Assembly: GCA_910589415.1 (NCBI GenBank)
Contig: OU342630.1
Span: forward strand, 72,846,186 to 72,910,185
Direction: 5' to 3'
DNA from: Malachius bipustulatus
Lineage: Eukaryota; Arthropoda; Insecta; Coleoptera; Melyridae
Length of the DNA: 64,000 bases
Positions within the stretch are counted from its first letter, which is position 1, and each line of letters begins with the position of its first letter. The notes beneath the pieces are model-generated. The model did not search any database. It saw only the letters and a program-made list of their open reading frames with translations, and was not told where the DNA came from. Positions 44,830 to 57,400 of the stretch are shown piece by piece. The translations under genes were made by a program, and so were the position numbers.

Positions 44830-45060
44830 GCATTTAGTAACTATAAGATGGTTTTTGTAAAGTATCTTAGATACTTTTAGTATCTTAGATAGTTTTGGGA
44901 GTTTCTTAGATAGTTTAAGAAGCATCTAAGATACTTTTAATACTTAGTATTAGTATTATTAGTATGTTGAACTTCTTAAATGTATCTTAAGAAGATACTT
45001 GTTAGAAAGTATCGAGTATCTAGTATCTTGTATCTTAGATAGGTACTGTTAAAGTATCAT
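44830..45060. repeat. Degenerate GTATCTTAGATAC-type repeat cluster
   Basis: Many copies of short units such as AGTATCTTAGATACTTT and AGATAGTTTT are packed into 230 bases. Many are self-complementary. One related unit (TATCTAAGATACTTTG) lies near 43716, on the other side of the large palindrome. Confidence 0.6.
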
Positions 45061-45267
45061 GTTACTTTTTTTTGTTTTGTTTTAAAATGTCGACAATTCA
45101 GTCACAACACGCGGCGTCGGTTCACATGGGCCACCTGTATATACGGACTAACTAATCCGAAATCACAAAACTGCGTTTTGTTACTTTTATGAAAAAAATG
45201 AACAACTCCCGTACTCTTTAAAATAATTTTTAAACCTGTCGTAAAAGTCAACTCTTATTACACATAT

Positions 45268-45413
45268 GCCCGTATTCACAAACGATAATTACCAAATAAT
45301 TACGTAATCAGTTATCTCCATCTCATTCTATTGCCAAAAAACTGCATATCTCCATCTCACTCATTTAATTAATTACGTAATTATTTAGGAAATTATCGTT
45401 TGTGAATACGGGC
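45268..45413. repeat. 146-bp MITE, ends GCCCGTATTCACAAACG
   Basis: The left end GCCCGTATTCACAAACGATA is mirrored exactly by TATCGTTTGTGAATACGGGC. A second inner pair, AATTACGTAATT-like, also pairs. It is a compact stem-loop element. Confidence 0.75.
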
Positions 45414-45639
45414 AATAGTATTATATCATAATCATCTACGAAATACGTGATATTAATTTTTGGACCCATTATTATTTATTGTTGGTAATTACGAGTATTG
45501 CAGTGTAGCCAAAATTTAACTAAGCATCACAAAAAAGATTAAAAAAGAAAATTTTCCCGTTTTGAGAATAAAAGCATAATAGCTAAAAATTCAATACATT
45601 TAAACCTATTTTTCCCGTTTATTATCTCGTACCTACTTA

Positions 45640-47084
45640 AGGCCTCCTCAAACCGGCGCGGTATGCGGTAGCGGTAGCGGTGGCGATACACTGCGGTAAC
45701 GGTATACCGCCATTTTGTTCAAACCGACGCGAGTATCGCGACGCGGTAAACTAAAAAGATACAACTAAAAGATGTGACATTTAATAAGCACGTGTGTTTT
45801 AATGTGTAGTGGAAAATTAATCAAAAATCAAAATGGAAGATTTGTACCTACTCTTCTTCGGACGAGGAAGAATTTTTTTACTAGTGCTAGCAGCAATGGA
45901 AGATGACATGAAAAAAACAAACTAAAACTTCAATTCTATATTATTTGGTTTACCGACTTTTAGCAGAAGAAAAACTAGGAAATGGATTCATAACATTAAC
46001 ATGAAGAGAAAAACAAAAGGAGAGTTTTACACGCTAATTCCACAGCTCCTGCTAGATGAAAAAAGGTTTTATATACAGGGTGTTATGTAATTGAATGTCA
46101 ATATTTAAGGGGGTGATTGTTGGGCCCATTTGAAGAAGAAAACTTCATAATAACATGTCCTAAAAGTCTTAACTTTTGAGATACCGGGTGGTAAAGTTTT
46201 ATTAAAATAAATCATTTTTTCGTAATATCTGTAATCCCGGATATTTTAATGAAATTTCGAATACAGATATTACGCATCAAGGGGCATTTTTTCATGTACT
46301 ACGTTTCATTTTATTTCCATTAGTGACGATTTGCAGTTTGCACGATCGTGCAGAATTTTACCAGCATATTTTAGCAGACATTGATGGTACGCCACTGATT
46401 TCTGTTCAAATAGAAATAATTTTTGGAATCCCCATTCATTTCCAAGCAACTTTGATTACTTTTTTTTTAGTCCGATGCACGGTTTTCGCTTAAAAAAATA
46501 AATCTATTTCTCTACATGGTCACAAGATCATCGTTAAAATGACAATAAAAAAATATAAAAACATGCAGGTAAAATTCTGCAAGATGTGACTAGTGGAGAT
46601 AAAACGAAATGTGGTACATGAAAAAATTTAAGACTTTTAAGACTATTTAAGACTTAGGACAAACGTTCTTATGAAGTTTTCTTCTTAAGATTGACCCAAA
46701 AATCACCCCCTTAAATATTGATATTCAATTACAAAACACCCTGTATACTTCAACATGACAAGTTTGCTTCGATGAAATTTAAATTTTATTATTTATTGTA
46801 ATTGTAATCAGGATGCTTCATGTCATATAACACTACATGCGGTTTTACCATTTAAATCAACAGTTAAATTCCACTTGTTGCAGACATTTTATTTTTACGC
46901 CGTTCAAGTGCGGTACGAGCGCGCGGTCAACTGTGCCTGCAGCGATACAAACTTGTATCGCTGCAATACCGCAGCACGTGCACGGTATATCGCCATTGGT
47001 TTGAACACTTATATTTGCCGCTGTAGAAACATGTACCGCTGTACCGCTACCGCTACCGCATACCGCGTCGGTTTGAGGAGGCCT
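45640..47084 (+). mobile_element. PIF/Harbinger-type transposon, decayed
   Basis: The ends are AGGCCTCCTCAAACCGGCGC and, inverted, AGGCCTCCTCAAACCGACGC, followed by GGTATGCGGTAGCGGTAGCGG on both sides. A TTA target duplication (45637-45639 and 47085-47087) fits PIF/Harbinger. A transposase remnant near 45960-46070 reads RKWIHNINMKRKTKGEFYTL then LLLDEKRFY, which resembles the N-terminal part of Harbinger nucleases. A second element (46074-46745) interrupts this remnant. The DDE core is lost. Confidence 0.75.
46074..46745. repeat. Foldback element inserted in the Harbinger remnant
   Basis: The ends are TACAGGGTGTTATGTAATTG and CAATTACAAAACACCCTGTA. The arms also pair through AAGGGGGTGATT and AATCACCCCCTT. 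It splits the transposase remnant: coding resumes downstream as FNMTSLLR after RFY upstream. Confidence 0.8.
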
Positions 47085-47087
47085 TTA

Positions 47088-50000
47088 GTTTATGTAGATT
47101 TAGTGGGTAGGTATAATATTAGTAAAATTTAAAAATGGACAACAAACTTATCTAGGTATTAGTTGTTGGTTTTTTTGACTACAATAGTGTAAGTGTAGAT
47201 ATAGTGTGAATTTCAACTTCATAACATAAATAATGTCATTCTAAATTTGTCATACTTCATGAAATATCTCTCTAGACGTGTAAAAAACTGAAGGGATAAT
47301 ATTTCTACTCTAAAGTTTACTCAGGTTTCAAGAACTTTAACTTCACATTTTATAAGAGCTACACAACAAGAGAAAATAGCTGGAGAAGGCAACAGCAGGA
47401 AAGTTCACACAATCTGGAGGACATTTGAAGTATTATCGAGTGTTTCTTTACACACGCATCATCCATTTCCACACTTATATCCACAAAAATCGTCTTAATG
47501 GAACGTTATCTGGTGAAAGCAGGTATCATAGAGTATACTTATTATTCTTTCCTACAACCGGTTTAAGGAAGTACCGATATTTACGAAGATATATCAGAAA
47601 TGAGGTCTCTAAGATACAGAGTACAGCCAGTAATAGCGGGTAAAAATTATTTACTAACTCTTCAGAACCTACTTCAAAAAATCTTAGATATTTTGAATTC
47701 AAAGAAAATAACATTAAACGAATTTCTATGAAAAATATCCGATCACAAGAACAAGGGATTGAGCTAATTAATAAAATTCCCAGCCTCTCGTCCATGCATG
47801 TATCTCTTATCTGTCTAATGAACATCTCACGAAAGATCACTAATTCACAGCCCCTCAGTAATTCAAAGATTCCTAAAATCAATTAAAAAGTTTCTTCTTA
47901 AAAAAAACACTTCTTTGTGTTAGTAAAAAAAGCAAGTTTCCTTAAAAATATAAGCATTAGATATCGAAGTGCAGAAAAAAAATTTAATATGATGCAGAAA
48001 AACTTAAATCAACTTAAAGAGTTTAATAATATTTGAATATGTATTGCAAAATTTCTATTTATTTGATTATAATAAATCGGCAATCCCTTGAAGTAAAGTT
48101 ATTTAATATAATACTTTCATCTAACCCTGTATAAAAAAATACACGAGAAGTAGGTATGAAAATTTAGAGCGAGAGATTCAACTTAAAAATGAGATTTTTA
48201 TATTACGTATAGAAATTCTCTTCATTGTCGGTTTTAGGTTCTTGATAAAAGTAAAGAACATAAAACCTAAAACCAAGAAGACGAACATTCAACAATTAAG
48301 AAGCAGGTTTAATAAATAAAAATCAAATAAATTCTTCTATATCTTCTATAGTAGTAGATTATCCTTAGTATTAAATAATATACGAGTACAATACACTGAA
48401 ACACTTTTGAATTCTGTACGTTTTTTTCTTTCTTTTCTGTACATGATTTGCTTCTATCAGTAGCTAGGTACTTTATTAAATTAAAATTGCATAATAGCGC
48501 AATCTAATTAAACGAAAATTTCAATTACGAAAGAAATAGTTTAATTTATTCTTTATGTAAATTTATTTAAGGTCTTGTAGGTATTTTCTGCTCCAAATTT
48601 AACACAACTATTATAGGTAAGGTCAGTGTTCACTGTTCATGGTGTATGTCACAATATGTTTTATAATATATTATCCCATAAACGTTGACTTGGACAACAA
48701 ACTATAGTATGTAAGTATTTATTATAAAAAGTTAGGAGCAAAATTATACGCAAGAGACAATACATGAATTTCCCTGATTTTGTAGGTATAATTAAATAAC
48801 ACAAGATGATATGTTGATACTAAACTAGTCCTTAAGAAACCTTAAATGAGGTACTTATTTTAACGGACAAAAGGACTTGTTCAAAAGAATCCATTTTCAA
48901 AATTCATGCACATCCTTTACCTCCCTCAATTACTTTTGAATCGATTTGAAAACTTTTTTGGAAAGCTAATGAGATGTCAATGTTTTCGGGTATTAAATCT
49001 CAACATTGCGTTAAAGAATTTTTATAAGAATTCGTTAAAAAAAAAGAGCATTGATGAGAATACAGCACATACTTTCACTCTTTAGGTACAAAAATCATAA
49101 AAAGGATGAAAGTGCACAATTTGGTGTGCAAAACCCTTTTTTGCTATGTAAAATAAAATAAATGAAAAAAAATCACAAATAAATTTTATAATTTGAAAGA
49201 AGTGAAAATAGTAAAGCTTCAAATCAAGGGTGCTGAATTTAAGATAGAATTAACCAAATTCGGCCAGCGAAAAATAGTAAACAATTCATTGCAGAATCAT
49301 AATTAACGTGTCAAAAAATCAAAATTTTAGCTCTCAAGTAATTATAGAAAAAAATTATTTATAAAAATATAGGTAAATTTGAAGGTGGAGGGAAATTGAG
49401 TTTCCGGAATGCATAAAAATTAGCCCTTTCCAAAAACCCATACTAATTGCCGGAGTAAGTTCCTAATACGAGATAATTATTATTTCTGCTAAATACACAA
49501 ACCAGGAAACAAATTGAGCGAAATTTTGTAATCAAATACCTACTTTGAATGCAATTTAAATCGAATTTATTAAAATTGCTCAAACTGCAATGACTTTAAA
49601 AGACAACAAAAACCTCAAACAAGATTTCTGATGTTTTAGAATGCGACATTGCCCTAGGATGTGGTCTGAAGACGAATTTGACTAAAGGATAAACCTAAAA
49701 ACCAAAAATTCAATCAACCACATGAAGAGGAAAACAAAATTTTTAATTATTTTTTCAATTATTTTATATCCTAGGTACATGCATATTTAGGTGAAGAAAA
49801 TTTTCTCTGACAACAGCCAAATTTAGTTCCCATACCGACAAATTTTCATTCTTCACAAGCGAGAAGGTTCTTGACATGTTAAGGATGAACATATCTGTTT
49901 AAAGGAAATCTGATTTTTATAAATTTATTAAGTGCATTAAATATCGAGAGTGTTTTAGATACGGATTACTTTTGATGCACTCTCGTCCTGAATTTTTGTT

Positions 50001-50262
50001 TTTTACCAGGTACAATCCTTGGAAGTCTTCTTTGATGTTTCAATTGAAGACAGCGCATTATTTTGAAAATAGGTTGACTAGGAAAAAAGTTACCACTGAA
50101 AAAACAGAAAACTGGCTTTTTTATCACCCCAAGTAAAATCATCCTAAGTAATGAATATGAAGCAGAAATAGACAAAACATTCCAAGATATAGGTATTTTC
50201 TTTAAAAAATTGGGAATTTAAAAATTTTGTATTTTTTTCAGAATTAACGAATAGCATATTAT
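47088..50262. other. AT-rich intergenic sequence, no gene seen
   Basis: Frames such as 47526-47882 (-) and 47425-47643 (+) overlap each other and have no recognisable features. No repeat ends were identified except a weak TAACCCTGTATA near 48123. Confidence 0.45.
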
Positions 50263-51006
50263 ACCGTGTGTCCCCGAATAGGTGAAACGACTCTTATAAA
50301 AGACAAAATTTTTTTGATTTTAATTTTAATTTTTTTGGGTTCAGCCCTGCTTGGCTAAAGAATAATTTCTAACAAAATTTTAGTTTTGAAAAATCAAGCA
50401 TGCCTTGGAAATTTCCAAGAAACTGGTTTTTCTGTTGAGTAGAGTGCCTTTTATGTGGCAAAAACGACAAGTTATTTGAAAAAGTTGTTCAGAATCAACA
50501 TTTAGGTCCGTATACCAAATTTCAAAATCATAGGCCAACTTTGATCTTTTACATTTATTTTTATGTTTATTTCACAAATCAAAGAATTTCATTTGTAACA
50601 AAGACTGATATTGACACATTGCTATTGCTATGGGTACAATTTGGTTTTTCCATGGCAGTCATTGTTACAAAATGAAATTCTTTGATATGTGAAATAAAAC
50701 ATAAAAATAAATTAAAAAAATTAAAGTTGGCCTATGATTTTGAAATTTGGTATACGGACCTAAATGTTGATTCTGGACAACTTTTTCAAATAACATTTTG
50801 TCGTTTTTGCCACATAAAAGGCACTTTACTCAACAGAAAAACCGGTTTCTTGGAAATTTCCAAGGCATGCTTGATTTTTCAAAACTAAAATTTTGTTAGA
50901 AATTATTCTTTAGCCAAGCAGGGCTGAACCCCAAAAAATTTAAATTAAAATCAAAAAAATTTTGTCTTTTATAAGAGTCGTTTCACCTATCCGGGGACAC
51001 ACGGTA
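50263..51006. repeat. Foldback element, family CCGTGTGTCCCC (copy 2)
   Basis: This is a close copy of 9631-10379 with the same TA-flanked ends. The left end has CCGTGTGTCCCCGAATAGG and the right end CCTATCCGGGGACACACGG. The internal arms are also shared, with GCAAAAACGACAAGTTATTT inside. Confidence 0.8.
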
Positions 51007-51408
51007 TAGGTATAGATGATCTGTAGAAAATGCGTTACTAGCATAATGCTTATGATAATGCAAGAAATTAGATATGCATTACAGAAAAAATAATTTAATT
51101 AACGATTAGATTCATTTCAAGCCACCAGTGGTTTGCTGGCTGCATTAAGAAAAATAATTGAGAGAGAGACTGTGGTTTGAACGTTAAAAATAAAACACTG
51201 TGTAACCTTATTTTACACTTACTATAATACTTTGTTACTACTACGACGGAAAAATGGTCACTGCGGGATTACCTCTCACTAAATTCAATTTTCTTACACA
51301 AATCCATTTTAGTACCTAATAATTTTCTGTTTTCTACCTGCGTCCATCGACAGTATTTTTGTTGAACTCGCACAGTTCTAATTGCCTCACCCATACCCTG
51401 CTTATTTA

Positions 51409-54400
51409 TTAATCAACTTCTCCAGTCTCTCCCAATTCTCCTAAAATACCATCGATGAGAGCAGGTCCGCGGTCGTGAATCTCCTCATCAATGCGGCGCC
51501 AACGATCCAGGTTCTGCTTGCACATATCCAGAAGTGGTTTGGTCTCGGGGATGAGGGTCTCCAGTAATGAGTAACAGGGCACGCAGATGCCGGTCAGGAA
51601 CCCCACTTGGGATGCAGCGCGTTGTTCTGGCTGCCTCCTGTCCATCATTGGCAGTGGTTGCAGTCCAGCCTGTCGCTCAGCATCACCTTGCTGGTAGAAT
51701 TCTTCAAATATCACCTAAAAAGAAGAAGGTGTGGCTTTATAATACCTACCTAACTGTTTGAATAATTTAAAATTAATATTTGCAAGGGTAGCTTGGCGAA
51801 TGAATACATAATAATGTATACATAATATAATAAAATATAATAGAAGACATGTAATTAGGAAAGGACTGATGAATGTAGAGAAGTTTAAAATTGAAGGAGA
51901 TGTGGTAGTAGTACCTAGATATTCTAGTAAATTATATCAATGTAGGGGGGATGAATTTCAAGTATCTTCTAAAATTCATTTTGAATTAGGAAATGAGTTT
52001 TCCTTAGTTGGATATTTTATGTAAAATCAACACGTATTGCATTTTCTATTATACCCTCATTTACTGAGTTTTCTATTATGTACCTAAGTATTATTCCGGT
52101 TAATTTTCTATTCATTTTTAACGCTGACAGAAAATTTCCATATAAATAGGAAATTACTAAAACCGCATACAGGGTGCTACATTAGTGCGTTGTTCTATCC
52201 TAGCGACTCGCCCGTTGGAGATAGAAAAAAAGATGTGAGACAAAAGTTGTATGGTTTGAAGAGACCTATAGCCTAAAATTATTTTCAGTAATACATGGTG
52301 GCCTAATATCGCTGTACAGCATACAACTTTTTCATTTTAAAAAGGACATCCTGTATATTATTACATAATATTTTACTTCCAAATCTGGATATTCAAAAAG
52401 ATGTAAATACCTAAACTGTAAAAACAGAGCATAACTTTTTAAATGAATACCACCCTTTATAACAAATGTGTCCATGAGCACTCTTAAACACTATGGAGAC
52501 GGCTACGGCATAAACTATGGGGTAGGAGGTTGAATATAGAAATGAGAAAAGTACCAAAAATTATAAAAAATTAGTCAATAATTTTTTTCGAGAGTAGTAG
52601 GATGTCAACAACAACAGGTTAGTCTACCGACGGACTTTAAAGAAAAATATGTACCTAATCAAAATAAAAACAATAACAACTCTACACCTACATGTATTTA
52701 TAACTTTAATAAAGTAAATGAAGGAAAGTTTCCAAGATTAAAGGATGAGAGAGTCCTTAAAATTCCTACCTTCACTGTCTCAACTTGTACATCCCAGGGC
52801 TTCGCTGACGCGCTTAGGTCACTGCCGGTCATCGAGATGGCCTGGATTAGATTCCTGTGCTCTTGGTTGTTCCAGGAGAATTGTTGATCACGTACTAACT
52901 GTGCTAGACGAGTCCTGTAGGGGAAAAAGAGCGCCAGGTCCGTTGCCAGGATGCAGTGTTTCAGCAATCCAAGTACTTGCTTATAATCTGTACTTGATAG
53001 CTTCCCGAAAATGTTATGGCCCTCCTGAAAATTTACATAAATAGAGAAATTTAGGAATAGATTTATACTGGAAGCATTTAAGTCAACATAATACTAGTAA
53101 ATGAGTTATCGATTTATGTTTTGTAATGTATTGCTTTACGTACTTGTTGCAGGATAGTGACTGTTTGATTAAAGTGGTGATGTTCCATAGTAGACGTCGA
53201 ATAGATTGATGCTAATGGTGATTCTGTTTCTAACATAAATTTATTGTTCTTTCCGCGATGATCGAGATCATGACATAGTGCACCAATGAAAAGGGCCAAG
53301 CACTGGAAAAGAAAAGATCATTACAATTTAGAAAAATAAAACATTAATGTCAATCAATATTTCTTGTGATATCGCAGGGATATCACGAAGTTTAATACTA
53401 TTTACTCATAGTAGAAATTTTCAAGTTTATTTGATTGTTTATTTAAGTTTAAAATATGAATAAAAATGAATGAAATCTACTTATGGCGATAGGTTATTAA
53501 ATTTTGGAATACTAAATCATTTTTGAAGTTAAATAAATATTCTTTAAATCCACCAAAGTCCAATTTAGCTCGCTTGTAGTTCTTTTCGACCGTTCCAGCC
53601 ACGTAAAACGTTCAGTTTCACTTTCCAACACATCGTAAATACTCCGATAAGAATAGCAACATACAAAATCCAGAGTCGTTATTAATTTGTTACAAGGTGT
53701 TGTAATCAAGCTCAGTCCTCTAGACACTACCATTTAGATTAAACTAAATTACAAATTGAGCATTTAAAATGCAATCCTGTTAATTTTAGAGTGGATGACA
53801 GTATAGGTTTTTATCTTATCTTTTACAATTGATTTTCCTTCTAAGTAACAAGAAAATTGTAGAGTTTGAATACACACTTCTTATTTGAAGGTCTTTCTTG
53901 ACAGAAATCCAAAAATATGAAGCAATAATTTCAATAGAGCGTGCAATAAATAAGAGTGTCAATTCTATGGCTAGTGTATTTGATAAAATTTTTCTGTAGT
54001 AAACATTCATTAACAAGTTTGACAGATACTGCCAATCTTTGTAACAGATTGTGATGAATGCGTATGTTCCCTCAATATAATATTTTCAACCAATAATTGC
54101 TACAATACTTCGCCTCGAAGCGAACAACAGCAATGTTAAAAAAGATTAACGAAATCAGCATGCAAAAATATTCACCATCGAGAAAGTCACCCTCTAAAAG
54201 TGAACCGGCTGTTTTAATAATTTAAATAATACAACAGATGTCGGTACATGAAAATGATACAACATTCACAATCCAGCAGGAACCAGGAACTGTTTCGGAA
54301 TAATAAAACTTTGTTGAAGAGGAGAAATTGGGTTTCGGTATGAGTCCAACGACCCGTGGGTAATTTGCATCAGAAAGGGAATCATTTCATGTTCTGTAAA

Positions 54401-57400
54401 TTATCTACATTCTCGCCGAGGCGCAGATTTTTCGAATTATTCACAGGAAACTTTTATATGCCGGGTGGTAGCTCGATACAAATTATCTTCCGCTTTAATG
54501 TAGCAAGGTGTACTGTGTCAGAGCAATTTGTTACTTTATACACCACCGGCTGATTTATTACAAAGATGATATGAGTTTAGTGTCTACACTGCAACTTTGC
54601 GTGTTTAGATATTATGTTAAAAATTGGATGCTAAATTATTACATCAACCTACTAACAATGGTAGTTTTTTTTTAGCTAGCTGTGAAAAGTCATTCTGGTT
54701 AGCGGTAAAACACTGTGGCGGAAAGCTGCAGCAGAGACAATTCTGCCAAAAAATTAAATTTTGGGTGCTTCATCAATATTTGGATATTCAACGCGATAAA
54801 AAATCAACTTGATCAAAAAAAAATCAAATAAATAATGCTAGTCTTGCAGTGTCAAAAATTTCATTTTGTAACGATTGAAGATTGAAAAAGTTATTGTTAA
54901 ATAGTCGTGCTGAGACTCGAAACCGCCGTAGATAAAATGTCCAAGAATTACTGCAGTCTTCCCATCGGTGCTTAAATCCTATTTTACCAAGCACATTAAG
55001 GCAATAGATTGAACTTGTGACGTTACCGCAGCAGCCATTATCGTCTATTTCTTGAACATTCATTCCCTTGCTGGAACAGTGAGATCACAAAATAATTCTA
55101 CACGATTAATGTGCGATAGTTAAATCTTGATTTAGATTGAGAGTTTAACATTAACATTTTAATCCATCAATTAACGATACATCAGAACATCACTTATTTA
55201 AGGTGTTATAAATCCGTTGTAATTGTTATTTGATTAAACCTAATTTTCTCTGATTTGTAGATTGGATGTATTGTGTTTTGACTTTTAATCTTGACTAATG
55301 TAACTTTTTATCACTTGTAATCTCTAATTAAAATTCTTTTAACTACCAAAGTCTATCCTTTGTAATGAAAACAAAATGGATGTAACCTGCGAGGTAACGT
55401 CTTATTTTACATCGACAACATCATCTACTGCGGAGGTTCGAATACAAACTCTATGTCACAACTTCTGCAAGAAACCATAGATAACGTACAAAGGTGAGCA
55501 GATCACTCTGGATTTAGATTATTCCCTGAAAAAAAAACCAAGTTCATGGTTTTCTCGAGAAGAAGAAACCATGTCACCCAAGAATTAAAAATAATGAACA
55601 ACACTATGGCAGAGGTAAAACAGCATACGTTTTTAGGAATATTAGATCCAAACTACACTGGCTACCTCATATAAATAAACTTAGAAATTACTGTTTACAA
55701 AGAATAGTAACACTTAGAACACTATCAAGTCAGCAGTGGGGCGCGTCAGAATCTGTTCTCCTGACAATCTACCGTATAACCTGGTAAGGTCAAAGCTAGA
55801 CTATGGGTGCGTAGCATATGGCACCGTTAAAAAAACGACATTGAGTAGGCTCAACGTCATCTTCGACTAATCCTAGGAGCCCACAGAACAAGCTCGAGGA
55901 TGAATCTGTAGAAAGAGAACGGATAGATGCCCCTAGAGCTATGAAAAAAGCAACTAATGTCAAATTTTGCAGCTAGGGTCGTTTCCCAACCAAATAATCC
56001 AAATAATCAGCTTCCGCATTATTCTACATTTTATTCTCGGTCATTTTAAAACTCATTCATTATTGATATTATCTTGGAGATCACAAAAAGTGTATTTTTC
56101 ATAAAAGATTAGGTTTTGATGAAATTGTCTTGAGTTAACCAACTAAACTATTTGTAGGTACGTCAACAACTAGTTACTAAGTATAAATATTAGAAGGCAA
56201 GATCGATTAATCCAAAATATAGTCAAAATATGTAAGTTAGAATTAATATGGAACTTCTTGTGTATATAAATAAAGAACTCACCTCATTAGTTCTGAACAA
56301 TCCTTTGGACCTCTTAAGAAGACTGTACATAGAGTTAGCTACAGAAAAACCATGTGTCCAGTTATGATAGGGCACTCTTCTGTAATTCTTCTTCACGGTA
56401 AGAATAAACTTGATCAAGGCAGTCTTATCAAAGCCAGTCAAGCCGAATAAATCTATGAACATATACATCGCGTATTTAGCTTTCTCAAAATCCTGCAGAA
56501 CAAAAGGATTGAAATAGTAGTCGTCCACTCCTATCAGATTTTGCGGTATTCCTTCCTTCATCGCTTCCTGGAATTCTTCACCAGAACAACTGTTGTGGTA
56601 GCTGAGGACTTCCAATGAAACCTTATACTTTTGCTCCGACTTCCGGATCTTGTCATATAGTTTGGCATGGTGGAGGGCGAGGCCGCAGTAAACGGCGAAC
56701 ATCTCGAATGCCTCCTCGTCTTCCTTCGTAAAGTAGCCGGAGTGTTTATTCACCATTTGGACTACACCGATCACGGATCCCCGGATAAATATCGGCATGC
56801 AGAGGATGGTTTGGGTGTGATAGCCTGTAAAAATAAACAAAAAAACTTGTTCTTTGATCAATGATATACTTATGGATTGTTTATTAAAAAAAGAATATTG
56901 CTATTTGAGATAAGGTTTTCTCCGAAATGTTCAGGCTGTAAAATCTTATTGATTTGCTAAAAGATAGATACAAAAATGCTCAAGAAATCAATAACCCTTT
57001 GAAACGAGATTTTGTTGAACACAGCCATTTAGCACTTTTTTCATTGGTTGACCCCCTTTATAATCTACAGTCATCTAAGATTCAACCTTGTGTCAAAAGA
57101 TTCTCTATCTAGCGCAAAGCGCCACAAAAAATTCTATAAGGTTTGGTTAAGTTTTTTCAATTATCATCTCATGTTAACCAAAAAATTTGAGGGGGGGGGT
57201 TGATCCAGTGAATTTTTGCAACCGATTATAGAGAATTTTTAGAATAAAAAAAAATACAGACATGGCCTTGACTTTATTTTTGACTTTAACTTGACCTTAG
57301 CGCCATCACATTTGGAACATTTCGCCAATCGGGACTTTATAATTCAAATTTAACAATAAAGTACGATTAAATTAAAAAAGTCATATGCATCGATTAAGGA

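Noticed and set aside
53144..56824. A missing PDE exon between the two catalytic exons
   Set aside because: The protein joins without a gap (FRTNE to CLALFIG, HDLDH next) and both borders are phase 0.
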